A DNA stretch of 64,000 nt from Colletes latitarsis (lineage: Eukaryota; Arthropoda; Insecta; Hymenoptera; Colletidae): positions 26,554,001 to 26,618,000 of the forward strand of contig NC_135136.1 of the NCBI RefSeq assembly GCF_051014445.1, read 5' to 3'. Both the position numbers and the translations under genes were made by a program. Positions 1 through 10,652 of the stretch are shown in pieces. How positions within the stretch are numbered: the first letter of the stretch is position 1; each line of letters starts with the position of its first letter. The notes below the pieces were generated by a model. That model did no database searches, was not told the DNA's origin, and was given only the letters and a program-made list of their open reading frames with translations.

Positions 1-3
1 TCG

Positions 4-14
4 AAACCAGGTTT
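4..14. repeat. Inverted repeat AAACC-A-GGTTT in monomer
   Basis: Two 5-bp arms flank one base. The dyad is intact in monomers starting TCGAAACCAGG. It is shortened to AAAC-CAA-GTTT in the TCGAAACCAAG class and broken on the left arm in the CCGAATCCAGG class. Whether it binds a protein is unknown. Confidence 0.75.
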
Positions 15-29
15 AATTGACTGTTACTG

Positions 30-41
30 TGTGGTACCACA
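30..41. repeat. 12-bp perfect palindrome TGTGGTACCACA in monomer
   Basis: The sequence equals its own reverse complement and contains a KpnI site (GGTACC). It recurs in most monomers, so digestion should give a ~176-bp ladder. Classes that break it include TACCATAATTA, TACCGTAATTA, GTATGGCTCCAC, GTAGTACCAC, GTGTGTTACCAC and GTGGTATCATATT. A conserved dyad in a satellite may mark a protein-binding site or a non-B DNA structure; that role is inference. Confidence 0.85.
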
Positions 42-69
42 TTACTACGTGATTAATACCCGAAAAAAC

Positions 70-80
70 CCAGGATCTGG
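70..80. repeat. Inverted repeat CCAG-GAT-CTGG in monomer
   Basis: Two 4-bp arms separated by three bases, directly after the A-rich stretch. It is present in units reading CCCAGGATCTGG. It is altered to CCAAGGATCTGG, CCAGGATCTGA or CCAGGACCTGG in other classes, so it is less constant than the GGTACC palindrome. Confidence 0.6.
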
Positions 81-129
81 CCAACAACTATGCGACGAAT
101 GTAAAATCATTAGCCAGATGCGGGCATAA

Positions 130-151
130 CCCAGACCTAACCCAGACCTAA
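130..151 (+). repeat. Tandem pair of the 11-mer CCCAGACCTAA inside the monomer
   Basis: Two adjacent identical 11-bp units occupy 130-140 and 141-151. Nearly every monomer in the window keeps two copies, with point variants such as CTCAGACCTAA, CCGAGACCTAA and CCCCGACCTAA in the second copy or CCCAGACCTAG in the first. The unit at 177-341 has one copy. I noticed none with three. Confidence 0.9.
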
Positions 152-176
152 CCGGTGTTACCGACTAAAATACTGA

Positions 177-341
177 CCGAATCCAGGTTTAATTGACTGT
201 TACTGTGTGGTACCACATTACTACGTGATACAAACCCGAAAATTCCCAGGATCTGGCCAACAACTATGCGAAGAAGGCAAAATCATGAGCCAGATGCGGG
301 CATTACCCAGACCTAACCGGTGTTATACTCTAAAATATTGA
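177..341 (+). repeat. Short monomer (165 bp) lacking one 11-mer
   Basis: The unit runs from CCGAATCC at 177 to the base before TCGAAACC at 342. That is 165 bp, exactly 11 bp less than its neighbours. After GCGGGCATT it has a single CCCAGACCTAA before CCGGTG where other units have two. The rest of the unit is of the common ATACAAACCCGAAAATTCC class. The simplest origin is loss of one 11-mer by slippage or exchange between the two direct repeats. Confidence 0.88.
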
Positions 342-2455
342 TCGAAACCAGGTTTAATTGACTGTTTCAGTGTGGTACCACATTACTGCGTGATTCAAAC
401 CCGAAAAAACCCAGGATCTGGCCAACAAGAATGCGGAAAAGGCAAAATCATGAGCCAGATGCGGTCATAACCCAGACCTAACCCAGACCTAACCGGTGTT
501 ACCGACTAAAATACTGACCGAATCCAGGTTTAATTGACTGTTACTGTGTGGTACCACATTACTACGTGATACAAACCCGAAAATTCCCAGGATCTGGCCA
601 ACAACTATGCGAAGAAGGCAAAATCATGAGCCAGATGCGGGCATAACCCAGACCCAACCCAGACCTAACCGGTGTTATTCTCTAAAATATTGATCGAAAC
701 CAGGTTTAATTGACTGTTTCAGTGTGGTACCACATTACTGTGTGATTCAAACCCGAAAAAACCCAGGATCTGGCCAACAAGAATGAGGAAAAGGCAAAAT
801 CATGAGCCAGATGCGGTCATAAGCCAGACCTAACCCAGACCTAACCGGTGTTACCGACTAAAATACTGACCGAATCCAGGTTTAATTGACTGTTACTGTG
901 TGGTACCACATTACTACGTGATACAAACCCGAAAATTTCCAGGATCTGGCCAACAACTATGCGAAGAAGGCAAAATCATGAGCCAGATGCGGGCATAACC
1001 CAGACCTAACCCAGACCTAACTAGTGTTATCCTTTAAAATGTGGATCGAAACCAGGTTTAATTGACTGTTTCATTGTGGTACCACATTACTACGTGATTC
1101 AAACCCTAAAAAACCCAGGATCTGACCAACAAGTATGCGAAGAAGGCAAAATCATGAGCCAGATGCGGGCATAACCCAGACCTAACCCAGACCTAACCGG
1201 TGTTATCCTCTAAAATATTGATCGAATACAAGTTTAACGGGCTGTTTCAGTGTGGTACCACATTACTACGTGATACAAACCCGAAAATTCCCAGGATCTG
1301 GCCAACAACTATGCGAAGAAGGCAAAATCATGAGCCAGATGCGGGCATAACCCAGACCTAACCCAGACCTAACCGGTGTTATACTCTAAAATATTGATCG
1401 AACCCAAGTGTAATGGACTGTTTCTGTGTGGTACCACATTACTGCGTGATTCAGACCCGAAAAAACCCAGGATCTGGCCAACAAGAATGCGGAAAAGGCA
1501 AAATCATGAGCCAGATTCGGTTATAACCCAGACCTAACCCAGACCTAACCGGTGTTACCGACTAAAATACTCATCGAAACCAAGTTTAATGGACTGTTCC
1601 AGTGTGGTACCATAATTACTACGTGATTCAAACCAGAAAAAACCCAGGATCTGACCAACAAGTATGCGAAGAATGCAAAATCATGAGCCAGTTGCGGGTA
1701 TAACACAGACCTAACCCAGACCTAATCGGGTTTATCCTCTAAAATATTGACCGAATCCAGGTTTAATTGACTGTTACTGTGTGGTACCACATTACTACGT
1801 GATTCAAACCCGAAAAAACCCAGGATCTGGCCAATAAGAATGCGGAAATGGCAAAATCATGAGCCAGATGCGGGCATAACCCAGACCTAGCCCAGACCTA
1901 ACCTGTTTTATCCTCTAAAATATTGATCGAAACCAAGTTTAATGGACTGTTTCTGTGTGGTACCACATTACTGCGTGATTCAAACCCGAAAAAACCCAGG
2001 ATCTGACCAACAAGAATGCGAAGAAGGCAAAATCATGAGCCAGATGCGGGCATAACCCAGACCTAACCCAGACCTAACTGGTGTTACCGACTAAAATACT
2101 GACCGAATCCAGGTTTAATTGACTGTTACTGTGTGTTACCACATTACTACGTGATACAAACCCTAAAAAACCCAGGATCTGGCCAACAAGTATGCGAAGA
2201 AGGCAAAATCATGAGCCAGATGCGGGCATAACACGGACCTAACCCAGACCTAACCGCTGTTATCCTCGAAAATATTGATCGAAACCAAGTTTAATGGACT
2301 GTTCCAGAGTGGTACCATAATTACTACGTGATTCAAACCCGAAAAAACCCAGGAACTGACCAACAAGTATGCGAAGAATGCAAAATCATGAGCCAGTTGC
2401 GGGCATAACCCAGACCTAACCCAGACCTAATCGGTTTTATCCTCTAAAATATTGA

Positions 2456-2631
2456 TCGAAACCAAGTTTAATGTAACTGTTCCAGTATGGCTCCACATTA
2501 CTACGTGATTCTAACCAGAGAGAACCAAGGATCTGGCCAACAAGAATGCGAAGAAGGCACAATCATGAGCCAGATGCGGGCATAACCCAGACCGAACCCA
2601 GACCTACCGATGTTGCCGACTAAAATACTGA
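2456..2631 (+). repeat. Divergent monomer with GTATGGCTCCAC (copy 1 of 4)
   Basis: This unit reads AATGTAACTGTTCCAG then TATGGCTCCACATTAC where others have a GGTACC palindrome, and CTAACCAGAGAGAACCAAGG in the middle. The palindrome and KpnI site are lost. The same set of changes recurs at 4922, 21836 and 25361, so it is a defined variant passed on in block copies, not random decay. Confidence 0.8.
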
Positions 2632-4921
2632 CCGAATCCAGGTTTAATTGACTGTTACTGTGTGGTACCACATTACTACGTGATACAAACCCGAAAATTC
2701 CCAGGATCTGGCCAACAACTATGCGAAGAAGGCAAAATCATGAGCCAGATGCGGGCATAACCCAGACCTAACCGAGACCTAACCGGTGTTATACTCTAAA
2801 ATATTGATCGAATCCAAGTTTAACGGACTGTTTCTGTGTGGTACCACATTACTGCGTGATTCAAACCCGAAAAAATCCAGGATCTGGCCAACAAGAATGC
2901 GGAAAAGGCACAATCATGAGCCAGATGCGGTCATAACCCAGACCTAACCCAGACCTAACCGGTGTTACCGACTAAAATACTGACCGAATCCAGGTTTAAT
3001 TGACTGTTACTGTGTGGTACCACATTACTACGTGATACAAACCCGAAAATTACCAGGATCTGGCCAACAAGTATGCGAAGAACGCAAAATCATGAGCCAG
3101 ATGCGGGCATAACGCAGACCTAACCCAGACCTAATCGGTTTTATCCTCTAAAATGTGGATCGAAACCAGGTTTAATTGACTGTTACTGTGTGGTACCACA
3201 TTACTACGTGATTAATACCCGAAAAAACCCCGGATCTGGCCAACAACTATGCGAAGAAGGTAAAATCATTAGCCAGATGCGGGCATAACCCAGACCTAAC
3301 CCAGACCTACCCGGTGTTACCGACTAAAATACTGACCGAATCCAGGTTTAATTGACTGTTAGTGTGTGGTACCACATTACTACGTTATTCAAACCAGAGA
3401 AAACCAAGGATCTGTCCAACAAGTGTTCGAAGAAGGCAAGATCATGGGCCAGATGCGGGCATAACCCAAACCTAACCCAGACCTAACCAGTGTTATCCTC
3501 TAAAATATTGGTCGAAACCAAGTTTAATGGACTGTTTCTGTGTGGTACCACATTACTGCGTGATTCAAACCCAAAAAAACCTATGATCTGGTCAACAAGA
3601 ATGCGGAAAAGACGAAATCATGAGCCAGATGCGGGCATAACCCAGACCTAACCCAGACCTAACTGGTGTTACCGACTAAAATACTGACCGAATCCAGGTT
3701 TAATTGACTGTTACTGTGTGGTACCACATTACTACGTGATACAAACCCGAAAATTTCCAGGATCTGGCCAACAACTATGCGAAGAAGGCAAAATCATGAG
3801 CCAGATGCGGGCATAACCCAGAACTAACCCAGACCTAACCAGTGTTATCCTCTGAAATATTGATCGAAACCAAGTTTAATGGACTGTTCCAGTGTGGTAC
3901 CATAATTACTACGTGATTCAAACCAGAAAAAACCCAGGATCTGGCCAACAACTATGCGAAGAAGGCAAAATCATGAGCCAGATGCGGGCATAACCCAGAC
4001 CTAACTCAGACCTAACCGGTGTTATACTCTAAAATATTGATCGAAACCAGGTTTAATTGACTGTTTCAGTGTGGTACCACATTACTGTGTGATTCAAACC
4101 CGAAAAAACCCAGGATCTGGCCAACAAGAATGCGGAAAAGGCAAAATCATGAGCCAGATGCGGTCATAACCCAGACCTAACCCAGACCTAACCGGTGTTA
4201 CCGACTAAAATACTGACCGAATCCAGGTTTAATTGACTGTTACTGTGTGGTACCACATTACTACGTGATTCAAACCCGAAAAAACCCAGAATCTGGCCAA
4301 TAAGAATGCGGAAAAGGCAAAATCATGAGCCAGATGCGGGCATAACCCAGACCTAGCCCAGACCTAACCTGTTTTATCCTCTAAAATATTGATCGAAACC
4401 AAGTTTAATGGACTGTTTCTGTGTGGTACCACATTACTGCGTGATTCAAACCCGAAAAAACCCAGGATCTGGTCAACAAGAATGCGGGAAAGGCGAAATC
4501 ATGAGCCAGATGCGGGCATAACCCAGACCTAACCCAGACCTTACTGGTGTTACCGACTAAAATACTGACAGAATCCAGGTTTAATTGACTGTTACTGTGT
4601 GTTACCACATTACTACGTGATACAAACCCTAAAAAACCCAGGATCTGGCCAACAAGTATGCGAAGAAGGCAAAATCATGAGCCAGATGCGGGCATAACAC
4701 AGACCTAACCCAGACCTAACCGCTGTTATCCTCTAAAATATTGATCGAAACCAAGTTTTATGGACTGTTCCAGAGTGGTACCATAATTACTACGTGATTC
4801 AAACCCGAAAAAACCCAGGATCTGACCAACAAGTATGCGAAGAATGCAAAATCATGAGCCAGTTGCGGGCATAACCCAGACCTAACCCAGACCTAATCGG
4901 TTTTATCCTCTAAAATATTGA

Positions 4922-5098
4922 TCGAAACCAAGTTTAATGTAACTGCTCCAGTATGGCTCCACATTACTACGTGATTCAAACCAGAGAGAACCAAGGATCT
5001 GGCCAACAAGAATGCGAAGAAGGCACAATCATGAGCCAGATGCGGGCGTAACCCAGACCTAACCCCGACCTAACCGGTCTTATCCTGTAAAATATTGA
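4922..5098 (+). repeat. Divergent monomer with GTATGGCTCCAC (copy 2 of 4)
   Basis: 177 bp. It carries the AATGTAACTG insertion, TATGGCTCCAC and AACCAGAGAGAACC changes. It lies 2466 bp (14 units plus 2 bases) after copy 1. Like copy 1 it follows a unit ending in GACCTAATCGGTTTTATCC, so the neighbourhood was duplicated with it. It has GACTGCTCCAG-type drift (AACTGCTCC) not seen in the other copies. Confidence 0.8.
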
Positions 5099-6479
5099 TC
5101 GAAACCAAGTATAATGGACTGTTTAAGTGTGGTACCGTAATTACTACGTGATTCAAACCCGAAAAAACCCAGGATCTGACCAACAAGTATGCGAAGAAGG
5201 CAAAATCATGAGCCAGATGCGGGCATAACCCAGACCGAACCCAGACCTAACCGATGTTGCCGACTAAAATACTGACCGAATCCAGGTTTAATTGACTGTT
5301 ACTGTGTGGTACCACATTACTACGTGATACAAACCCGAAAATTCCCAGGATCTGGCCAACAACTATGCGAAGAAGGCAAAATCATGAGCCAGATGCGGGC
5401 ATAACCCAGACCTAACCCAGACCTAACCGGTGTTACCGACTAAAATACTGACCGAATCCAGGTTTAATTGACTGCTACTGTGTGGTACCACATTACTACG
5501 TGATACAAACCCGAAAATTCCCAGGATCTGGCCAACAACTATGCGAAGAAGGCAAAATCATGAGCCAGATGCGGGCATAACCCAGACCTAACCCAGACCT
5601 AACCGGTGTTATACTCTAAAATATTGATCGAATCCAAGTTTAACGGACTGTTTCTGTGTGGTACCACATTACTGCGTGATTCAAACCCGAAAAAATCCAG
5701 GATCTGGCCAACAAGAATGCGGAAAAGGCAAAATCATGAGCCAGATGCGGTCATTACCCAGACCTAACCCAGACCTAACCGGTGTTACCGACTAAAATAC
5801 TGACCGAATCCAGGTTTAATTGACTGTTACTGTGTGGTACCACATTACTACGTGATACAAACCCGAAAATTACCAGGATCTGGCCAACAAGTATGCGAAG
5901 AACGCAAAATCATGAGCCAGATGCGGGCATAACGCAGACCTAACCCAGACCTAATCGGTTTTATCCTCTAAAATATTGATCGAAACCAGGCTTAATTGTC
6001 TGTTTCAGTGTGGTTCCACATTACTACGTGATTCAAACCCGAAAAAACCCAGGATCTGGCCAACAAGAATGCGGAAAAGGCAAAATCATGAGCCAGATGC
6101 GGTCATAACCCAGACCTAACCCAGACCTAACCGGTGTTACCGACTAAAATACTGACCGAATCCAGGTTTAATTGACTGCTACTGTGTGGTACCACATTAC
6201 TACGTGATACAAACCCGAAAATTCCCAGGATCTGGCCAACAACTATGCGAAGAAGGCAAAATCATGAGCCAGATGCGGGCATAACCCAGACCTAACCCAG
6301 ACCTAACCGGTGTTATACTCTAAAATATTGATCGAATCCAAGTGTAACGGACTGTTTCTGTGTGGTACCACATTACTGCGTGATTCAAACCCGAATAAAC
6401 CCAGGATCTGGCCAACAAGAATGCGGAAAAGGCAAAATCATGAGCCAGATACGGTTATAACCCAGACCTAACCCAGACC

Positions 6480-8160
6480 TAACCGGTGTTATCCTCTAAA
6501 ATATTGATCTAAACCAAGTTTAATGGACTGTTCCAGTGTGGTACTATAATTACTACGTGATTCAAACCAGAAAAAACCCAGGATCTGACCAACAAGTATG
6601 CGAAGAATGCAAAGTCATGAGCCAGTTGCGGGCATAACACAGACCTAACCCAGACCTAATCGGTTTTATCCTCTAAAATATTGATCGAAACCAAGTTTAA
6701 TGGACTGTTCCAGTGTGGTACCACATTACTACGTGATTGAAACCAGAAAAGACCAAGGATCCGGCCAACAAGAATGCGGAAAAGGCAAAATCATGAGTCA
6801 GATGCGGGCATAACCCAGACCTAACCCAGACCTAACCGGTGTTCCCAACTAAAATACTGACCGAATCCTGGTTTAATTGACTGTTACTGTGTGGTACCAC
6901 ATTACTACGTGATTCAAACCCTAAAAAAACTCAGGATCCGGCCAACAAGTATGCGAAGAAGGCAAAATCATGAGCCAGATGCGGGCATAACCCAGACCTA
7001 ATCCAGACCTAACCGGTTTTATCCTCTAAAATATTGATCGAAACCAAGTTTAATGGACTGCTTCTGTGTAGTACCACATTACTGCGTGATTCAAACCCGA
7101 AAAAACCCAGGATCTGGTCAACAAGAATGCGGGAAAGGCGAAATCATGAGCCAGATGCGGGCATAACCCAGACCTAACCCAGACCTAACCGGTTTTATCC
7201 TCTAAAATATTGATCGAAACCAAGTTTAATGGACTGCTTCTGTGTAGTACCTCATTACTGCGTGATTCAAACCCGAAAAAACCCAGGATCTGGTCAACAA
7301 GAATGCGAAGAATGCAAAATCATGAGCCAGATGCGGGCATTACCCAGACCTAACTCAGACCTAACCGGTTTTATCTTCTAAAATGTGGATCGAAACCAGG
7401 TTTAATTGACTGTTACTGTATGGTACCACATTACTACGTGATTAATACCCGAAAAAACCCAGGATCTGGCCAACAACTATGCGAAGAAGGTAAAATCATT
7501 AGCCAGATGCGGGCATAACCCAGACCTAACCCAGACCTAGCCCGTGTTACCGACTAAAATACAGACCGAAACCAGGTTTAATTGACTGTTTCAGTGTGGT
7601 ACCACATTAGTACGTGATTCAAACCAGGGAAATCCAAGGATCTGGCCAACAAGAATGCGAGGAAGGCAAAATCATGAGCCTGATGTGGGCATAACCCAGA
7701 CCTAACCCAGACCTAACCGGTTTTATCCTCTAAAATGTGGATCGAAACCAGGTTTAATTGACTGTTACTGTGTGGTACCACATTACTACGTGATTAATAC
7801 CCGAAAAAACCCATGATCTGGCCAACAACTATGCGAAGAAGGTAAAATCATTAGCCAGATGCGGGCATAACCCAGACCTAACCCAGACCTAACCGGTGTT
7901 ACCGACTAAAATACTGACCGAATCCAGGTTTAATTGACTGTTAGTGTGTGGTACCACATTACTACGTTATTCAAACCAGAGAAAACCAAGGATCTGTCCA
8001 ACAAGTGTTCGAAGAAGGCAAAATCATGGGCCAGATGCGGGCATAACCCAGACCTAACCCAGACCTAACCAGTGTTATCCTCTAAAATATTGATCGAAAC
8101 CAAGTTTAATGGACTGTTTCTGTGTGGTACCACATTACTGCGTGATTCAAACCCGAAAAA
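6480..8160 (+). repeat. Dispersed block, copy 1 (~1.7 kb, partner at 17.76-19.43 kb)
   Basis: About 9.5 monomers whose order of classes is repeated about 11,274 bp downstream. Shared rare marks include ATTGAAACCAGAAAA, GAATCCTGGTTTAATT, two adjacent CTGCTTCTGTGTAGTACC units (starts 7038 and 7214), ACCAGGGAAATCCAAGG and GCCTGATGTGGGC. One monomer near 6910-6990 differs between copies (CCTAAAAAAACTCAGGATCC here, CCCGAAAAAACCCAGGATC there). The match ends near 8160. Confidence 0.75.
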
Positions 8161-8445
8161 ACCCAGGATCTGACCAACAAGTATGCGAAGAATGCAAAAT
8201 CATGAGCCAGTTGCGGGCATAACTCAGACCTAACCCAGACCTAATCGGGTTTATCCTCTAAAATATTGACCGAATCCAGGTTTAATTGACTGTTACTGTG
8301 TGGTACCACATTACTACGTGATTCAAACCCGAAAAAACCCAGGATCTGGCCAATAAGAATGAGGAAAAGGCAAAATCATGAGCCAGATGCGGGCATAACC
8401 CAGACCTAGCCCAGACCTAACCTGTTTTATCCTCTAAAATATTGA

Positions 8446-8799
8446 TCGAAACCAAGTATAATGGACTGTTTCAGTGTGGTACCGTAATTACTACGTGATT
8501 CAAACCCGAAAAAACCCAGGATCTGGCCAATAAGAATGCGGAAAAGGCAAAATCATGAGCCAGATGCGGGCATAACCCAGACCTAGCCCAGACCTAACCT
8601 GTTTTATCCCCTAAAATATTGATCGAAACCAAGTATAATGGACTGTTTCAGTGTGGTACCGTAATTACTACGTGATTCAAACCCGAAAAAACCCTGGATC
8701 TGGCCAATAAGAATGCGGAAAAGGCAAAATCATGAGCCAGATGCGGGCATAACACAGACCTAACCCAGACCTAACCGCTGTTATCCTTTAAAATATTGA
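8446..8799 (+). repeat. Two tandem near-identical 177-bp AAGTATAATGG monomers
   Basis: Units 8446-8622 and 8623-8799 share AAGTATAATGG, TACCGTAATTACTACG and CCAATAAGAATGCGG. They are 177 bp because TACCGTAATTAC is one base longer than TACCACATTAC. They mark a very local single-unit duplication. Private differences are CCCTGG in place of CCCAGG in the second and the tails that follow. Confidence 0.8.
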
Positions 8800-9244
8800 T
8801 CGAAACCAAGTTTAATGGACTGTTCCAGAGTGGTACCATAATTACTACGTGATTCAAACCCGAAAAAACCCAGGATCTGACCAACAAGTATGTGAAGAAG
8901 GCAAAATCATGAGCCAGATGCGGGCATAACCCAGACCTAACCCCGACCTAACCGGTCTTATCCTCTAAAATATTGATCGAAACCAAGTATAATGGACTGT
9001 TTCAGTGTGGTACCGTAATTACTACGTGATTCAAACCCGAAAAAACCCAGGATCTGACCAACAAGTATGTGAAGAAGGCAAAATCATGAGCCAGATGCGG
9101 GCATAACCCAGACCTAACCCAGACCTAATCGGTTTCATCCTCTAAAATATTGATCGAAACCAGGTTTAATTGTCTGTTTCAGTGTGGTACCACATTACTA
9201 CGTGATTCAAACCCTAAAAAAACTCAGGATCCGGCCAACAAGTA

Positions 9245-10652
9245 TGCGAAGAAGGCAAAATCATGAGCCAGATGCGGGCATAACCCAGACCTAACCGAGA
9301 CCTAACCGGTGCTATACTCTAAAATATTGATCGAATCCAAGTTTAACGGACTGTTTCTGTGTGGTACCACATTACTGCGTGATTCAAACCCGAAAAAATC
9401 CAGGATCTGGCCAACAAGAATGCGGAAAAGGCACAATCATGAGCCAGATGCGGTCATAACCCAGACCTAACCCAGACCTAACCGGTGTTATCGACTAAAA
9501 TACTGACCGAATCCAGGTTTAATTGACTGTTACTGTGTGGTACCACATTACTACGTGATACAAACCCGAAAATTACCAGGATCTGGCCAACAAGTATGCG
9601 AAGAACGCAAAATCATGAGCCAGATGCGGGCATAACGCAGACCTAACCCAGACCTAATCGGTTTTATCCTCTAAAATGTATATCGAAACCAGGTTTAATT
9701 GACTGTTACTGTGTGGTACCACATTACTACGTGATTAATACCCGAAAAAACCCAGGATCTGGCCAACAACTATGCGAAGAAGGTAAAATCATTAGCCAGA
9801 TGCGGGCATAACCCAGACCTAACCCAGACCTATCCGGTGTTACCGACTAAAATACTGACCGAATCCAGGTTTAATTGACTGTTAGTGTGTGGTACCACAT
9901 TACTACGTTATTCAAACTAGAGAAAACCAAGGATCTGTCCAACAAGAGTTCGAAGAAGGCAAAATCATGGGCCAGATGCGGGCATAACCCAGACCTAACC
10001 CAGACCTAACCAGTGTTATCCTCTAAAATATTGATCGAAACCAAGTTTAATGGACTGTTTCTGTGTGGTACCACATTACTGCGTGATTCAAACCCGAAAA
10101 AACCTAGGATCTGGTCAACAAGAATGCGGAAAAGACGAAATCATGAGCCAGATGCGGGCATAACCCAGACCTAACCCAGACCTAACTGGTGTTACCGACT
10201 AAAATACTGACCGAATCCAGGTTTAATTGACTGTTACTGTGTGGTACCACATTACTACGTGATACAAACCCGAAAATTTCCAGGATCTGGCCAACAACTA
10301 TGCGAAGAAGGCAGAATCATGAGCCAGATGCGGGCATAACCCAGACCTAACCCAGACCTAACCAGTGTTATCCTTTAAAATATGGATCGAAACCAGGTTT
10401 AATTGACTGTTTCATTGTGGTACCACATTACTACGTGATTCAAACCCGAAAAAACCCAGGATCTGGCCAACAAGAATGCGGAAAAGGCAAAATCATGAGC
10501 CAGATGCGGTCATAATCCAGACCTAACCCAGACCTAACCGGTGTTACCGACTAAAATACTGACCGAATCCAGGTTTAATTGACTGCTACTGTGTGGTACC
10601 ACATTACTACGTGATACAAACCCGAAAATTCCCAGGATCTGGCCAACAACTA
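9245..10652 (+). repeat. 8-monomer higher-order repeat, copy 1 (1408 bp)
   Basis: Landmarks repeat at exactly 1408 bp (8 x 176): GCTATACTCT at 9311 and 10719, and TACCGACTAA at 9841 and 11249. The order of classes, including the GTTAGTGTGTGG and CAACAAGAGTTCG unit, is the same in both copies. I noticed about a dozen substitutions, for example AAATGTATATCG here against AAATGTGGATCG in copy 2. The left edge lies in a monomer where one CCCAGACCTAA reads CCGAGACCTAA here. Confidence 0.82.

Larger units (their letters stand above)
1..176 (+). repeat. Reference monomer (176 bp)
   Basis: The first complete unit runs from TCGAAACCAGG to TAAAATACTGA, and the next begins CCGAATCCAGG at 177. Visible sub-elements in order: AAACC-A-GGTTT inverted repeat (4-14), palindrome TGTGGTACCACA (30-41), ACGTGATTAATACCC class block (47-61), A6 tract (63-68), CCAG-GAT-CTGG (70-80), a GCGACGAATG block (92-101), AAAATCATTAGCC (103-115), two 11-mers (130-151) and the tail ACCGGTGTTACC (151-162). 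It belongs to the class with ATTAATACC in place of the commoner ATACAAACC or ATTCAAACC. CpG count (8) is close to expectation from its C and G content. Confidence 0.93.
1..6480 (+). repeat. Left array segment, mixed classes with early A/B alternation
   Basis: About 37 monomers, no other DNA. Units 1-7 alternate between TCGAAACC starts (1, 342, 694, 1046) and CCGAATCC starts (177, 518, 870), suggesting a local dimer; the alternation then breaks down. Frequent classes are ATACAAACCCGAAAATTCC units, GCGTGATTCAAACCCG units with AATGCGGAAAAGGC, and 177-bp TACCATAATTA units. Two rare GTATGGCTCCAC units lie here (2456 and 4922). An accidental 67-codon minus-strand frame at 4405-4608 lies wholly within the satellite and is not a gene. 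Confidence 0.85.

Noticed and set aside
130..151. Telomere-like repeat (minus strand contains TTAGG every 11 bases)
   Set aside because: Only two copies per monomer, interrupted by TCTGGG, and always embedded in the 176-bp unit. No run of simple telomeric repeats exists in the window.
4405..4608. 67-codon minus-strand open frame, and similar short frames at 37461-37646, 46780-46965, 56816-57001 and 63184-63381
   Set aside because: All lie wholly within satellite monomers, span unit boundaries by chance and vary with class sequence. No start context, neighbours or known domain supports coding.
8446..8470. Promoter-like TATAATGG in AAGTATAATGG monomers
   Set aside because: A single point variant of AAGTTTAATGG without matching upstream element or any downstream gene, in a satellite of eukaryotic type.
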